NCBI RefSeq assembly: GCF_902498065.1
Contig: NZ_CABVIR010000001.1
Location: 1,885,534 to 1,949,533, forward strand
DNA length: 64,000 nucleotides
Source: Pseudomonas fluorescens
GTDB lineage: Bacteria > Pseudomonadota > Gammaproteobacteria > Pseudomonadales > Pseudomonadaceae
Reading direction: 5' to 3'
In this document: positions 8,675 through 16,987 of the stretch, piece after piece
Layout: each line of letters opens with the position of its first letter
Position numbering within the stretch: position 1 is the stretch's first letter
Notes under the pieces: generated by a model
What the model was told of the DNA's origin: nothing
Seen by the model: the letters and a program-made list of their open reading frames with translations, nothing else
The model's database searches: none
Translations under genes and position numbers: made by a program

Positions 8675-9937
8675 TCAGTCGCTAAGGTGCGCAGCAATGG
8701 CACGCAGCATGCGCACACTGTCAGCATCGAATTGGCTGACGGCGTCGGTCAGCGATGACTGCTTGACGATCACCACACCGGACGGTTTGTCGACAAACAG
8801 GTATTGGCCATGAATACCACCGGCCATAATCGCCTGGCTGTGATCGTTGAAGGCGTACCACTGGCTGCGGTAGGAAGCGCCGGGGGTCCAGCTGGAGAAG
8901 TCGGGCTCTTTGGCATAGATCGCTGGGTCGGCACCGGCGAAGAGACGTGCGACCGTCTCGGTCGACAACAATTGCACTCCACCCTGGCGACCATCGTTGG
9001 CCAGCAGGCGGCCAAAACGCGCCATGTCACGCAAAGTGGCGCTGAAACCGGCCCCGGCGACACTGCGCCCCCACGGGTCGGCCATAAAGTAGCCGTCACG
9101 CTCACACCCCAATTGGCTCCAGATTTCTTGCAGTAACTGATCACAGGCCTTGCCCGAGGCGCGCTCCATGACCCAGGCCAAGGCTTCGGTAGTGGCGGTC
9201 ACGTAATGGAAAAAGCCACCGTGGGTGCCGCGTTTTTTTAGCGACGGCAGGTATTGGTACAACGACTCGAACTGGGTGTATTGCGCAGGTGCAGGCTGAA
9301 AACCGCAGGCATAGCCGTATTGCGAACTCTCCGAGTTGGGGTCGTCATAAACTTCGCTGTACTCAATGCCCACAGCCATGTCGAACAGCTGGCGTACGGT
9401 GGCATCACCAAACGCGCTGCCCACCAACTCAGGCACGTAATACGCTGCAGGCAACGTTGGGTTGAGTGAACCGTCACAGACCAGTTGCTCACCGAGGGTG
9501 CCGATCAGTGACTTGGTCACCGAGAACATGATGTGCCGGTCTCGGGGCCGCTGACCGTTGAAGTAGCGCTCGAACAGCACAGTGTCGCCCTGCATCACCA
9601 AAAAGGCATCGGTCTGGCTGGCCACCAGGTGATCGATAACGCTGATTCCCAGACCACACTCACTGTCGAAGTGCAGCTCATCCAACGCTTGTGGAAATTC
9701 TTGCAACGTACTGACCGGTCCGGAACCTGCCTGCACATCAATGGAGGGACGCAGGCGCGCCAGATTACGGAAACCCCACTGGCTAAACGGCGGGCGCATC
9801 CAATTGTTCCAGGTGACGCGGCGTTGCGGCTCTGCCGGGAAGCCCTGCATAAGCAAAGGCGCCTGGCGCGCGTCGAATGACGATCCATTAGTCTCGATGT
9901 AAAGACTGGCCAGTGAAGGCACGGTGTTCTGACTCAT
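8675..9937 (-). CDS. Serine hydrolase, class C beta-lactamase / 6-aminohexanoate-dimer hydrolase-like
   Basis: A 420-residue hydrolase of the beta-lactamase-related superfamily. The nucleophile motif Ser-x-x-Lys appears as FSVTKSLIGT (near residue 145), followed by a Tyr-containing region AVGIEYSEVYDD and a C-terminal GGIHGQYLFVDKPSGVVIV corresponding to the third active-site box. Overall layout resembles NylB-type amide hydrolases and EstB-type esterases. No signal peptide is seen, so action on an imported amide or ester is likely. It is the first gene of the four-gene operon; AGGG lies before the start. The true substrate is open, but a PotF-like protein in the operon fits an amide of an amine. 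Confidence 0.85.
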   Translation of the reverse strand: MSQNTVPSLASLYIETNGSSFDARQAPLLMQGFPAEPQRRVTWNNWMRPPFSQWGFRNLARLRPSIDVQAGSGPVSTLQEFPQALDELHFDSECGLGISVIDHLVASQTDAFLVMQGDTVLFERYFNGQRPRDRHIMFSVTKSLIGTLGEQLVCDGSLNPTLPAAYYVPELVGSAFGDATVRQLFDMAVGIEYSEVYDDPNSESSQYGYACGFQPAPAQYTQFESLYQYLPSLKKRGTHGGFFHYVTATTEALAWVMERASGKACDQLLQEIWSQLGCERDGYFMADPWGRSVAGAGFSATLRDMARFGRLLANDGRQGGVQLLSTETVARLFAGADPAIYAKEPDFSSWTPGASYRSQWYAFNDHSQAIMAGGIHGQYLFVDKPSGVVIVKQSSLTDAVSQFDADSVRMLRAIAAHLSD

Positions 9938-9984
9938 CGGGTTGACCCTGAAAATGACTCTGCGTGCGAGCAGATGCAGGGAAA

Positions 9985-10012
9985 TAATTACCCGATATTA
10001 TTTTTTAGTCAA
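9985..10012 (-). promoter_or_regulatory. Candidate sigma-70 promoter of the serine hydrolase operon
   Basis: On the minus strand TTGACT (10007-10012) is followed after 16 bases by TAATTA (9985-9990), about 48 bases upstream of the hydrolase start. The surroundings are AT-rich. Match to the -10 consensus is only moderate. Confidence 0.35.
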
Positions 10013-10029
10013 TAAAACATTTTGCTTGG

Positions 10030-10164
10030 TTAACTTTTCGCCGCGCTCAGCGCCAACACTGCTCCACCCAGCGCCACACCCAATGCGTTGCCGAGATTGA
10101 AGGCACCGATGTTCACCGCCGAGGCCAGATCAGGCGCGTCCTTGGCCGCTTCCATGACGCGCAT
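10030..10164 (-). pseudogene. Remnant of an MFS transporter (C-terminus)
   Basis: On the minus strand a 44-residue reading ends with LASAVNIGAFNLGNALGVAL and a GGAVLALSAAKS tail, then stop. This is the recognisable last-helices motif of AraJ/YdhP-type major facilitator exporters. A stop codon sits directly upstream of the first Met in the same frame, and nothing recognisable precedes it, so most of the gene has been lost. Confidence 0.75.
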
Positions 10165-10337
10165 CTATAGCGACGCGCCCCCCCATAAATGCGTGCCGCA
10201 GCAACCAATTCCTGACTGAACCTCATCGACAATAAACAAGCCCACAACCTTAAGCACCACTTTGGTGGTACTGGGCAAAAGTCCCCGGACAGCTCACGAT
10301 CATCCGCGATACGACCCGGGGTAATCCGTTTCTTACG
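10165..10337. other. Intergenic stretch between gene remnants
   Basis: No gene, RNA or convincing regulatory signal was found here. It joins the MFS remnant and the deacetylase-like remnant and is probably decayed coding sequence. Confidence 0.4.
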
Positions 10338-10499
10338 TCAAGCGGTCATGCCGACGAAGAATCGCCAGGCATTTTCATCCAGCGTGGCGATGTCATAGCC
10401 ACCCTCCTGAACCACCACACATGGAATCCCCAGTGCCTTAATCCGCTGTCCCAGTAAACGGAAGCCCTCATGGCTGACAGAAACTTTGAGTTGAAAAAT
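10338..10499 (-). pseudogene. Remnant of a histone deacetylase / acetylpolyamine amidohydrolase family protein (C-terminus)
   Basis: The last 53 residues of a 104-codon reading (FQLKVSVSHEGFRLLGQRI, then LGIPCVVVQEGGYD) match the C-terminal end of class II deacetylase-like proteins, in which the QEGGYD motif is a hallmark. The catalytic His and metal-binding part is absent. Acetylpolyamine amidohydrolases of this fold usually sit in polyamine catabolic clusters, which agrees with the neighbouring gamma-glutamylpolyamine-synthetase-like gene. It is fused in frame to an aldehyde dehydrogenase piece and is not expected to be functional. Confidence 0.7.
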
Positions 10500-10544
10500 C
10501 CGCCCGCATGGCAGTATTTCGGCAAAGATAATTCCGGTAGGGGC

Positions 10545-10652
10545 CGCGACCTTGCAGACGATCTGGTTCAGCGGCCAGTTCCACGGCGTGATCAGGGCGC
10601 AGACGCCGATAGCTTCAGCGGTCCATTGCAAGGCATGTTGACGAGCCAACAC
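10545..10652 (-). pseudogene. Remnant of an aldehyde dehydrogenase (internal fragment)
   Basis: About 36 residues read EAIGVCALITPWNWPLNQIV, the highly conserved cofactor-binding stretch of the aldehyde dehydrogenase superfamily. The catalytic Cys domain and most of the N-terminus are missing. The reading begins right after the stop codon of the glutamine-synthetase-like gene and runs in frame into the deacetylase-like remnant, so a deletion has joined two unrelated genes. Confidence 0.75.
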
Positions 10653-12020
10653 TCATGCGTGAGTGAGGTACCAGCGCCAGTCCTGCTCTCCGACTTCAGC
10701 ATTGAATTGACGGAACTCGCGCCACTTGATCGCCAAAAATACCTTTAGGAATTCAGCGCCCAGCGCCTCACGTGCCCACGTTGAATGTTGCAATGCCTGC
10801 AACGCTGTCAGCCAGTCGGTAGGTAGAAATTCGGTAGCCTGCTCATAGCCATTACCCTCAATCGCCGCGCCAGGATCGCTTTGATGAGTGATGCCATGGT
10901 GAATGCCCGCAAGTAATGCGGCAGCGGCAAGATACGGGTTGGCATCGGCTCCGCAAATGCGGTGTTCGATGTGCCGACTTATCGCGGGGCCGCCGGGCAC
11001 GCGGAACGACACCGTACGATTGTTGACGCCCCAACTTTTGGCCAGCGGCGCGTAGCTACCGGTCTGGAACCGGCGATATGAATTGGCATGGGGGCAAAAT
11101 ATCGCCAGCGAGTCAAACAAGGTCTCCATCATCCCGCCAATTGAGTGACGCAACAGTGGCGTACCCTGTGGGTCTTCGCTCGCATAGAGGTTGTTACCCT
11201 CCTCGTCGGCCAGACTGACGTGCAAATGCATGCCACTACCGGCCTGGTCGCTGAACGGCTTGGCCATGAAGCACGCTTGCAGTCCATGTTTGTTGGCCAC
11301 CCCTTTGACCAAGCGTTTGTAACGTACGCCTTCATCAATGGCCTGGAGTGCGTCGAAACGATGCTCCAGCGTCAGCTCGACCTGGCCAGGCGCGTACTCG
11401 GAAATGGCCGTGCGTACTGGCAGCCCCTGTAGCGCACAAGCAGCGTAGAGGTCATCAAGAAACGGTTGAAGCTGCTCCAGTTCGTATACGCCATAAACCT
11501 GCGGAGCAGCAGGGCGTACCCCATTGGTTTGCAACGCCGGCTGCGGCCGACCGTTAACATCGCGTTGCCGGTCCAGCAGGTAAAACTCCAACTCAACGGC
11601 CATTACCGGATGGAATCCATCGGCTTGAAGCCGCTCGATGGTATGCACCAGTACGTGGCGCGGGTCGGCCGGTGCGGCGGGAACACCTTGGGTCGGGTGC
11701 ATGCTCACCTGCACTTGGCCTGTTGGGTTAGTGCGCCAGGGTTGCAAGGTCAGGCTTCCCGGCAAGGGGTAGGTCCAGCAATCAGCGTCAGCGACATCCC
11801 AGACCAGGCCTGTGTCGTCTACGTCTTCCCCCTGTACAGTCAAGGCAAGAATGGAACTTGGCAGCGGCCGACCATTTTCGTAGATCGCCAGCAGTTCATC
11901 GCGATGCAGCAGTTTGCCCCGTGGAACACCATTGGCGTCGATAAGGAACAACTCGATGCTCCGCACTTCAGGGTGGGCGGCCAGATAATCTACGGCCTCT
12001 TTTTTATCAGCAAATTGCAT
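10653..12020 (-). CDS. Glutamine synthetase family protein (gamma-glutamylpolyamine synthetase-like)
   Basis: A 455-residue ATP-dependent ligase with the N-terminal beta-grasp (SIELFLIDANGVPRGKLL) and the catalytic domain: metal-binding VELEFYLLD, SGMHLHVSLAD (ATP and glutamate site), and NNRTVSFRVPGG. Lengths and motifs match the PuuA/SpuI group that gamma-glutamylates polyamines or other amines before oxidation, rather than nitrogen-assimilating GlnA. Start MQFADKKE at 12020 has AGAGG six bases upstream. The aminotransferase gene lies 70 bases upstream in the same direction; together they could handle an amine through glutamylation and transamination. The exact amine is unknown. Confidence 0.88.
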   Translation of the reverse strand: MQFADKKEAVDYLAAHPEVRSIELFLIDANGVPRGKLLHRDELLAIYENGRPLPSSILALTVQGEDVDDTGLVWDVADADCWTYPLPGSLTLQPWRTNPTGQVQVSMHPTQGVPAAPADPRHVLVHTIERLQADGFHPVMAVELEFYLLDRQRDVNGRPQPALQTNGVRPAAPQVYGVYELEQLQPFLDDLYAACALQGLPVRTAISEYAPGQVELTLEHRFDALQAIDEGVRYKRLVKGVANKHGLQACFMAKPFSDQAGSGMHLHVSLADEEGNNLYASEDPQGTPLLRHSIGGMMETLFDSLAIFCPHANSYRRFQTGSYAPLAKSWGVNNRTVSFRVPGGPAISRHIEHRICGADANPYLAAAALLAGIHHGITHQSDPGAAIEGNGYEQATEFLPTDWLTALQALQHSTWAREALGAEFLKVFLAIKWREFRQFNAEVGEQDWRWYLTHA

Positions 12021-12090
12021 GTCAAACCTCTTAGCGCTCATTCAAGCGACTTGGCAGTATTTGAGAAAAGTGGGGGCGTCAAACGTCCAC

Positions 12091-13491
12091 TCATGAAGGG
12101 ATGACCCGAGCGCCAGGTAGGGCAAGCAGCGTGGTCAGCGCGCTATCCAGTTCACCGATCAGCCTGTCGACATCCGCATCACTTGTCTGTGGACAGCACA
12201 GGGTCATGTTGTGAAAAGGCGTGATCAGGATTCCGCGATTGATCAGATACAGGTGCAGCGCCATTTGAAGGCTGTCATGAAAAGCCGCCTCGGCTTGCGC
12301 ACCCGTTCTGGGCGGGGAGGCACAGAATTGAAACTCACAACGAGCCCCCAACTCGGTGACAGACCAGTTCAGTCGGTGCCGCTTGAACAACCCTCGAAAT
12401 CCCTGGGCCAGTCTTGAGGCCAGGGGCAGCATGTGTTGGTAGGCAGACGCTGTCATGACCTCTTCGAGGCTGACTCGCATGCAACGCATCGCCAGTGCAT
12501 TGGCGGACAGCGTCGTTCCCATGCCGCTGTGGCCATGCCCGCCACTCTCTTCGCTGATGGTCTTCTGAGCGGCTTTCATTGCCAAGGCAACTTGCTCGGT
12601 CACGCCAAACACAGCGCAAGGCACGCCCCCTGCGATGGGTTTACCCACCACAAAAAAGTCGGGTTTCAAATCCCATTGGCGAGTGCATCCACCGATGCCG
12701 GTAGAAATAGTGTGGGTCTCATCAATGACCAACAGGCTGCCATATTTAAGGGTCAATTCGCGGCACTTTTGCATGAATCCCGGATCGGGCAGGACCATGC
12801 CTATGTTTGTCATCGCCGGCTCGCACATCAGCGCGCACACATCGCCCTGGGCTAAAGCAGCCTCCAGCGCGCCGACATCGTTGAAGGGGATGGATCGACT
12901 GTATTGGGTCAAGTCGTAGGCTTGGCCCACAAGACCTGCACGGTGCACCGTTTTGCCGTCGCGGTAGCGCACCATCACGTCATCCACGGTGCCGTGATAG
13001 CAGCCGTCGAACACCAGCAAAACGTTGCGTTTGGTGATAGCGCGCGCCCAGCGCAGAACGTAACGATTGGCGTCAGTCGCATTGGCGGTCACCTGCCAAT
13101 AAGGCAGCTCAAAGCGCTGAGCCAGCAACTCTGCGCAGACCACCGCGTCTTCGCCAGGCAGCATCGTTGTCAGGCCATTATTGGCCTGCTCTGCGATGGC
13201 GCGGGCGATAGGATCAGGTGAATGGCCAAACATAGTGCCTGTGTCGCCCAGGCAAAAGTCTATGTAGTCATGACCGTCAACATCGGTGAAGCGTGCCCCT
13301 TTGGCACGCTGGACGAAGAGCGGAGAAGGCATCGACCAATCGCTCATCCAGTGCATGGGAACACCGTTGAACAGATTCGCCTTGGCACGCTTGGCCAACG
13401 CCATTGACGTTGGGTTGCTTTCTATAAAACGGGCACGCTCGGAGGCGGTAAACGCAGCAATCGCTGGTTCACTAATTCCACTTTTCGACAT
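12091..13491 (-). CDS. Class III aminotransferase (glutamate-1-semialdehyde aminomutase-like)
   Basis: A 466-residue PLP-dependent enzyme. Landmarks are DGHDYIDFCLGDTGTMFGHSP, VFDGCYHGTVDDVMV, LVIDETHTIS (PLP-pyridine Asp) and the PLP Lys in VVGKPIAGGVPCAVFG. It belongs to the aspartate aminotransferase superfamily class III and is closest in pattern to HemL-like enzymes that are not housekeeping HemL. It probably transaminates an amine or amino acid made available by the neighbouring ligase. ATG at 13491 is preferred over an upstream TTG. Confidence 0.88.
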   Translation of the reverse strand: MSKSGISEPAIAAFTASERARFIESNPTSMALAKRAKANLFNGVPMHWMSDWSMPSPLFVQRAKGARFTDVDGHDYIDFCLGDTGTMFGHSPDPIARAIAEQANNGLTTMLPGEDAVVCAELLAQRFELPYWQVTANATDANRYVLRWARAITKRNVLLVFDGCYHGTVDDVMVRYRDGKTVHRAGLVGQAYDLTQYSRSIPFNDVGALEAALAQGDVCALMCEPAMTNIGMVLPDPGFMQKCRELTLKYGSLLVIDETHTISTGIGGCTRQWDLKPDFFVVGKPIAGGVPCAVFGVTEQVALAMKAAQKTISEESGGHGHSGMGTTLSANALAMRCMRVSLEEVMTASAYQHMLPLASRLAQGFRGLFKRHRLNWSVTELGARCEFQFCASPPRTGAQAEAAFHDSLQMALHLYLINRGILITPFHNMTLCCPQTSDADVDRLIGELDSALTTLLALPGARVIPS

Positions 13492-13631
13492 GATCAAAAC
13501 CCTATGTTAATTATCAAATTAATTAAAAGCCGTTGCCGTTCAGATAGGAAAACAACCCATCGCTGCATTCATTCTCCTATCAGTTCCTAAATGACCGGTG
13601 AATACCGTACAGTGAACTTACAAGTTCTGTG

Positions 13632-13656
13632 ATATATCGCGATTTAATATATCGCG
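13632..13656. repeat. Direct repeat ATATATCGCG upstream of the aminotransferase
   Basis: Two identical ten-base units lie at 13632-13641 and 13647-13656, 15 bases apart, about 140 bases upstream of the aminotransferase start. The region 13492-13791 otherwise contains no gene and is AT-rich. A direct repeat upstream of an operon may be a regulator site; this is a guess. Confidence 0.4.
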
Positions 13657-13791
13657 GTGATAGCCGCCGCCCCACCCAGGATCATTCGTTGATCGCGCTG
13701 GAGAGTATTCAAACTTAATAGCCGGCTTGAGTAGATCAAATGCTCGGTTTTACTTTCGGCCAAAAGAGAATAAACCGTCCGTGTCCTGATC

Positions 13792-14577
13792 TCAGGCTTG
13801 AGGGGCTTTGTTCTCGACCAGACAGTTCCCGCCATCCACCACGATGACTTCACCGGTGATGTAACTGGATTCAGGAGACGCCAGAAATGCAACCGCCGCC
13901 GCCACTTCGCGAGGACTGCCTGCCCGCCCTATTGGGGTGAAGCGCCCCGCCTCTGCTTCAACGGGGGAGGATGACCCCGTCGTGATCCAGCCGGGAGCAA
14001 CGCTGTTTACAGTGATCCCCTGCTTGGCTACTTCAAGTGCAAGCCCCATGCTCATGCCAACCATTGCGGCCTTAGCGGCGCTATAAGCGGCTTCGCCCGG
14101 ATTGCTGCACCTGGTGCCCGTGGTGGAACTGATATTGACAATACGCCCGTAATTTCGCGCCCTCATACCGGGCAAAACGGCCCGAGTTAGAAGAAAAGCT
14201 GTCGTTAAGTTTCTTGCCAGTGACAGATTCCATTCATGCAGTTCCATCGCTGCCAACTCCGAGAAAATCTCGGGGCTTCCTTGCATGGCCATTCCCGCAT
14301 TATTCACCAGAATATCGACCCGCCCCCAGACTGACTCTGCCCATAGGCTGAATTCACGCACCTGACTTTCATCCGTGAGGTCAATTGGCCGACCTTCAAC
14401 TTCAAACCCTTCGAGGCGTAGCTCTTTAACCCGATCCGCGATGCGGTTGCTGCTGGCGGTGACGATCAATTTCGCCCCAGATGCACCTAGCCTGCGAGCG
14501 ATCGCCATACCAATACCTGCTTCACTTCCGGCACCACTGACAAGTGCCACATGCCCTCTAAAATCGGTATTAAACAT
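13792..14577 (-). CDS. SDR family oxidoreductase
   Basis: A 261-residue classical short-chain dehydrogenase. The Rossmann motif is SGAGSEAGIGMAIA, followed by LVNNAG (near residue 90), the catalytic Ser in IVNISSTTG, the Tyr-x-x-x-Lys as YSAAKAA, and the terminal GEVIVVDGG. It oxidises or reduces an alcohol/carbonyl using NAD(P). GGGGGAG precedes the start. It is divergent from a LysR regulator 97 bases away, the classical layout for LysR control. The substrate is not apparent. Confidence 0.9.
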   Translation of the reverse strand: MFNTDFRGHVALVSGAGSEAGIGMAIARRLGASGAKLIVTASSNRIADRVKELRLEGFEVEGRPIDLTDESQVREFSLWAESVWGRVDILVNNAGMAMQGSPEIFSELAAMELHEWNLSLARNLTTAFLLTRAVLPGMRARNYGRIVNISSTTGTRCSNPGEAAYSAAKAAMVGMSMGLALEVAKQGITVNSVAPGWITTGSSSPVEAEAGRFTPIGRAGSPREVAAAVAFLASPESSYITGEVIVVDGGNCLVENKAPQA

Positions 14578-14630
14578 GGTGCTCCCCCCGTACTGAATTT
14601 GTAATAGGAGTGGAAATTAGGCTAATAAAT

Positions 14631-14657
14631 CTGATAAATAAAGACGATCATTATCAG
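14631..14657. promoter_or_regulatory. Candidate LysR operator in the SDR/LysR divergent promoter
   Basis: Perfect seven-base arms CTGATAA (14631-14637) and TTATCAG (14651-14657) flank 13 bases and lie between the divergent SDR and LysR genes, within 20 bases of the LysR start. LysR proteins bind imperfect dyads in such positions. Confidence 0.45.
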
Positions 14658-14674
14658 AAAATTTGACAACCATA

Positions 14675-15580
14675 ATGGCGTTTACCAGCGAGTCACTTAA
14701 AGTTTTCCTCTCGGTCGTGGACAGCGGCTCCTTTTCCGCCGCCGCACGAAAATTAGGCCGGGTTCCCTCCGCTATCAACATGGCGGTGTCACAGCTTGAA
14801 GCAGAGCTGGATCTCTTGCTTTTTGACCGATCAACCCGCAAAGCCATTCCTACAGCAGCCGCCAAAGCACTTGAGCCCCAAGCAAGACAGGTCGCGAGCC
14901 AGTTAAACCTGCTGGACGCGCATGCCCTCCAGCTTCATCAGGGGTTGGAGGGGCGCTTGATCCTTGCGATGGCGCCGGAGCTGCAAACAGGCGTATGGAA
15001 TCGCCCGCTGTCAATTATCGCCAGAGAGTTTCCTACGCTTGAAATCGAGATTCGCTCCGCGTCCCATCCGGAGGCGATGCGCATGCTCCATGAAGGGCGT
15101 GTGCAATTGGCACTTGGATTTGAACGACCAGGGCTTGACGAGCGGGAGACGTTTCTTGAAGCGGGGAGCCAATTGTTAGTAGCAGTTGCCTCTCCAGATC
15201 ATCCGGCGGCCGCCGGCAAGAAAAGCCCCTTAGGTGAAGAGCAACTGGTCAACGTTCGGCAGATCATCGTTGCTACTGGAGGACCTACAGACTCTGACCC
15301 ACGTGTTGTGCTGTCGCGGCGGATTTGGCTCAGCGACAGTTATCTGGCAACGCTGGATCTGGTGCAGCAAGGATTGGGCTGGGCTTATCTTCCACAACCG
15401 CTGGTACAACCTCTAATCACTTCGGGCGTATTGACGGAGGTGGTGTTTGACAACATGCCGAGTCAGATGCGGTTATGGGTCGATATCATCTGGGTGAAGA
15501 ACCGACCTCTGGGGCTGGGAGCGAGTCGTTACCTGAGTCTGATGCGCGAAATTGTCGAGGGCGAGCCTCGTCGTGTTTGA
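14675..15580 (+). CDS. LysR-family transcriptional regulator
   Basis: A 301-residue regulator with N-terminal winged helix (FTSESLKVFLSVVDSGSFSA, then AARKLGRVPSAINMAVSQLE) and a periplasmic-binding-protein-like effector domain. ATG at 14675 gives the typical LysR start length; a TTG four codons earlier is possible since no strong ribosome site is seen for either. It is divergent from the SDR gene and is probably its activator. Confidence 0.9.
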   Translation: MAFTSESLKVFLSVVDSGSFSAAARKLGRVPSAINMAVSQLEAELDLLLFDRSTRKAIPTAAAKALEPQARQVASQLNLLDAHALQLHQGLEGRLILAMAPELQTGVWNRPLSIIAREFPTLEIEIRSASHPEAMRMLHEGRVQLALGFERPGLDERETFLEAGSQLLVAVASPDHPAAAGKKSPLGEEQLVNVRQIIVATGGPTDSDPRVVLSRRIWLSDSYLATLDLVQQGLGWAYLPQPLVQPLITSGVLTEVVFDNMPSQMRLWVDIIWVKNRPLGLGASRYLSLMREIVEGEPRRV

Positions 15581-15607
15581 TGAGTCAAAAATTACGGGCC
15601 ATTCTTA

Positions 15608-15862
15608 GTGGCCGCCAACTGCTTCCTCTGGCGTGAGCCGAAGCCTGGCGTTCTACGAGAGAAGGCACTCGATGAATCCGGCACGCCGTTCCTCGCTGGC
15701 GGCTTGCTCGATGGTTACCTGGAGCTCGCCGCTTACTTCGAGCAGCTCGGTATCTCGACAGGTGAGTTTGATTTGGCTAACCCAACGATCGCGAAGGCGT
15801 TTTTACACACTCTGGGCCACAAGCAGCCGGCCGCCGCGTATGGGGCGGTTGTACGGGTATGA
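15608..15862 (+). pseudogene. Unrecognised open reading fragment, possible gene remnant
   Basis: A reading of 84 codons without a ribosome site contains protein-like sequence (FLAGGLLDGYLELAAYFEQL, then FDLANPTIAKAFLHTLGHKQ) in the proper codon usage of the region. I do not recognise the family. It has no clear start (GTG at 15608 is only formal) and ends in low-information sequence. It may be the C-terminal remains of a gene cut at the LysR border. Confidence 0.35.
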
Positions 15863-15907
15863 AGTCCTAGCAAAAAGGACGTCCGTTATACCCTGGACCT
15901 GGAAGCC

Positions 15908-16870
15908 TCATACCGTTCCGATAGACGCCGTCACATCACGTTGACCGGTTTCATCCAATGCCTTCCTTTGCCGGTACTCACGCGGGGAACAGGCATGCAG
16001 GCTCCTGAACACCCGTGAAAAATGCGCGGCATCCTGATACCCCCAGGCGAATGCAATGTCGGTGATCGAACGGTGCGCCAGCGCCGGCTCCAGCAAAGAC
16101 AACGCCGCCTGCTCCAGGCGCTTGCGTTGAATGTAGCGGCACACCGATTCGTTGTCGCTTTCGAACAACCGGTACAACTGCCGTACCGACATGCGCATCT
16201 GTTCGGCAATACTTGCCGGGCTCAATTGCGCGCTGCCCAGTTGCTCGCGAATCAAGCGCTCTGCCTGCAGGCGCAGGGAGTCCACCGGCACGTTACGCAG
16301 GTCGTATTGCATCATCGGTTGCAGCAGCGAGATCAGTGCGTTCTCAAGCGCCCCGCCCTCTTCGGCATTGGCCCAGTGGTCCAGCTCGCCGGAAGCGACC
16401 TGGCGAACCATGGTGCGCAGCAATTGGCCGCTCATACCCACGGTCGACAGCTTGCCGTAACGACAAGCCTGACCGCGCAGGGCATCAAGTTTATGCCGAG
16501 GAAGGTGGATCGACACATGTCTAAACAGTCCGCGAGGCAGCATCTCGATTGCCCGTGCCGAATCCAGCAATGCCAGTTCGCCTTCCTGCAGTTGCAAGGT
16601 ATGGCTTTCCAGGAGAATTTCCATAGCCCCCTGCTGTTGCAGCACCAGAAAGCAAAAGCGATCGTCGGCGCGATCCGTGCTGCCTTTGCGGCGGCTGATG
16701 GAGCCGGCGTTGCTACGGATATGGGCGACCTCCGTGCCACCCAAGTTACGCCGCTCGATTTCGCCGATGAACAAGGACTGGCTATGGGCATAACGCGTGG
16801 CGAACCGACCGCAGACCTCCTCGACGTTGAGGTTCCAGTGGTGTAGGTCGGTAGCTGCGTGCTCAATCAT
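15908..16870 (-). CDS. AraC-family transcriptional regulator, FeaR-like
   Basis: A 320-residue regulator. The N-terminal part (residues about 20-190) is the AraC-binding-like domain typical of FeaR/XylS-type activators; the C-terminal 100 residues hold two helix-turn-helix units (SIAEQMRMSVRQLYRLFES and SITDIAFAWGYQDAAHFSRVF). Start MIEHAATDL at 16870 has AGGA nine bases upstream; a GTG 15 codons earlier is less likely. It lies downstream of a phenylacetaldehyde-dehydrogenase-like gene, matching the FeaR/FeaB pairing of aromatic amine or alcohol catabolism. Confidence 0.88.
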   Translation of the reverse strand: MIEHAATDLHHWNLNVEEVCGRFATRYAHSQSLFIGEIERRNLGGTEVAHIRSNAGSISRRKGSTDRADDRFCFLVLQQQGAMEILLESHTLQLQEGELALLDSARAIEMLPRGLFRHVSIHLPRHKLDALRGQACRYGKLSTVGMSGQLLRTMVRQVASGELDHWANAEEGGALENALISLLQPMMQYDLRNVPVDSLRLQAERLIREQLGSAQLSPASIAEQMRMSVRQLYRLFESDNESVCRYIQRKRLEQAALSLLEPALAHRSITDIAFAWGYQDAAHFSRVFRSLHACSPREYRQRKALDETGQRDVTASIGTV

Positions 16871-16987
16871 GAGGCCATCCTGCGGTGCGGCGTGTATATT
16901 TAATGCACCTTTCACGTGATTTAGGAGATTTATTCCCGTTTCAATACGCTATGCATACAACGCGCCAAAACAGGGATGGCCGATCGT

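Noticed and set aside
13644..13892. An 82-codon reading overlapping the SDR end
   Set aside because: It begins inside the SDR gene in another frame and continues into an AT-rich promoter region without protein-like pattern.
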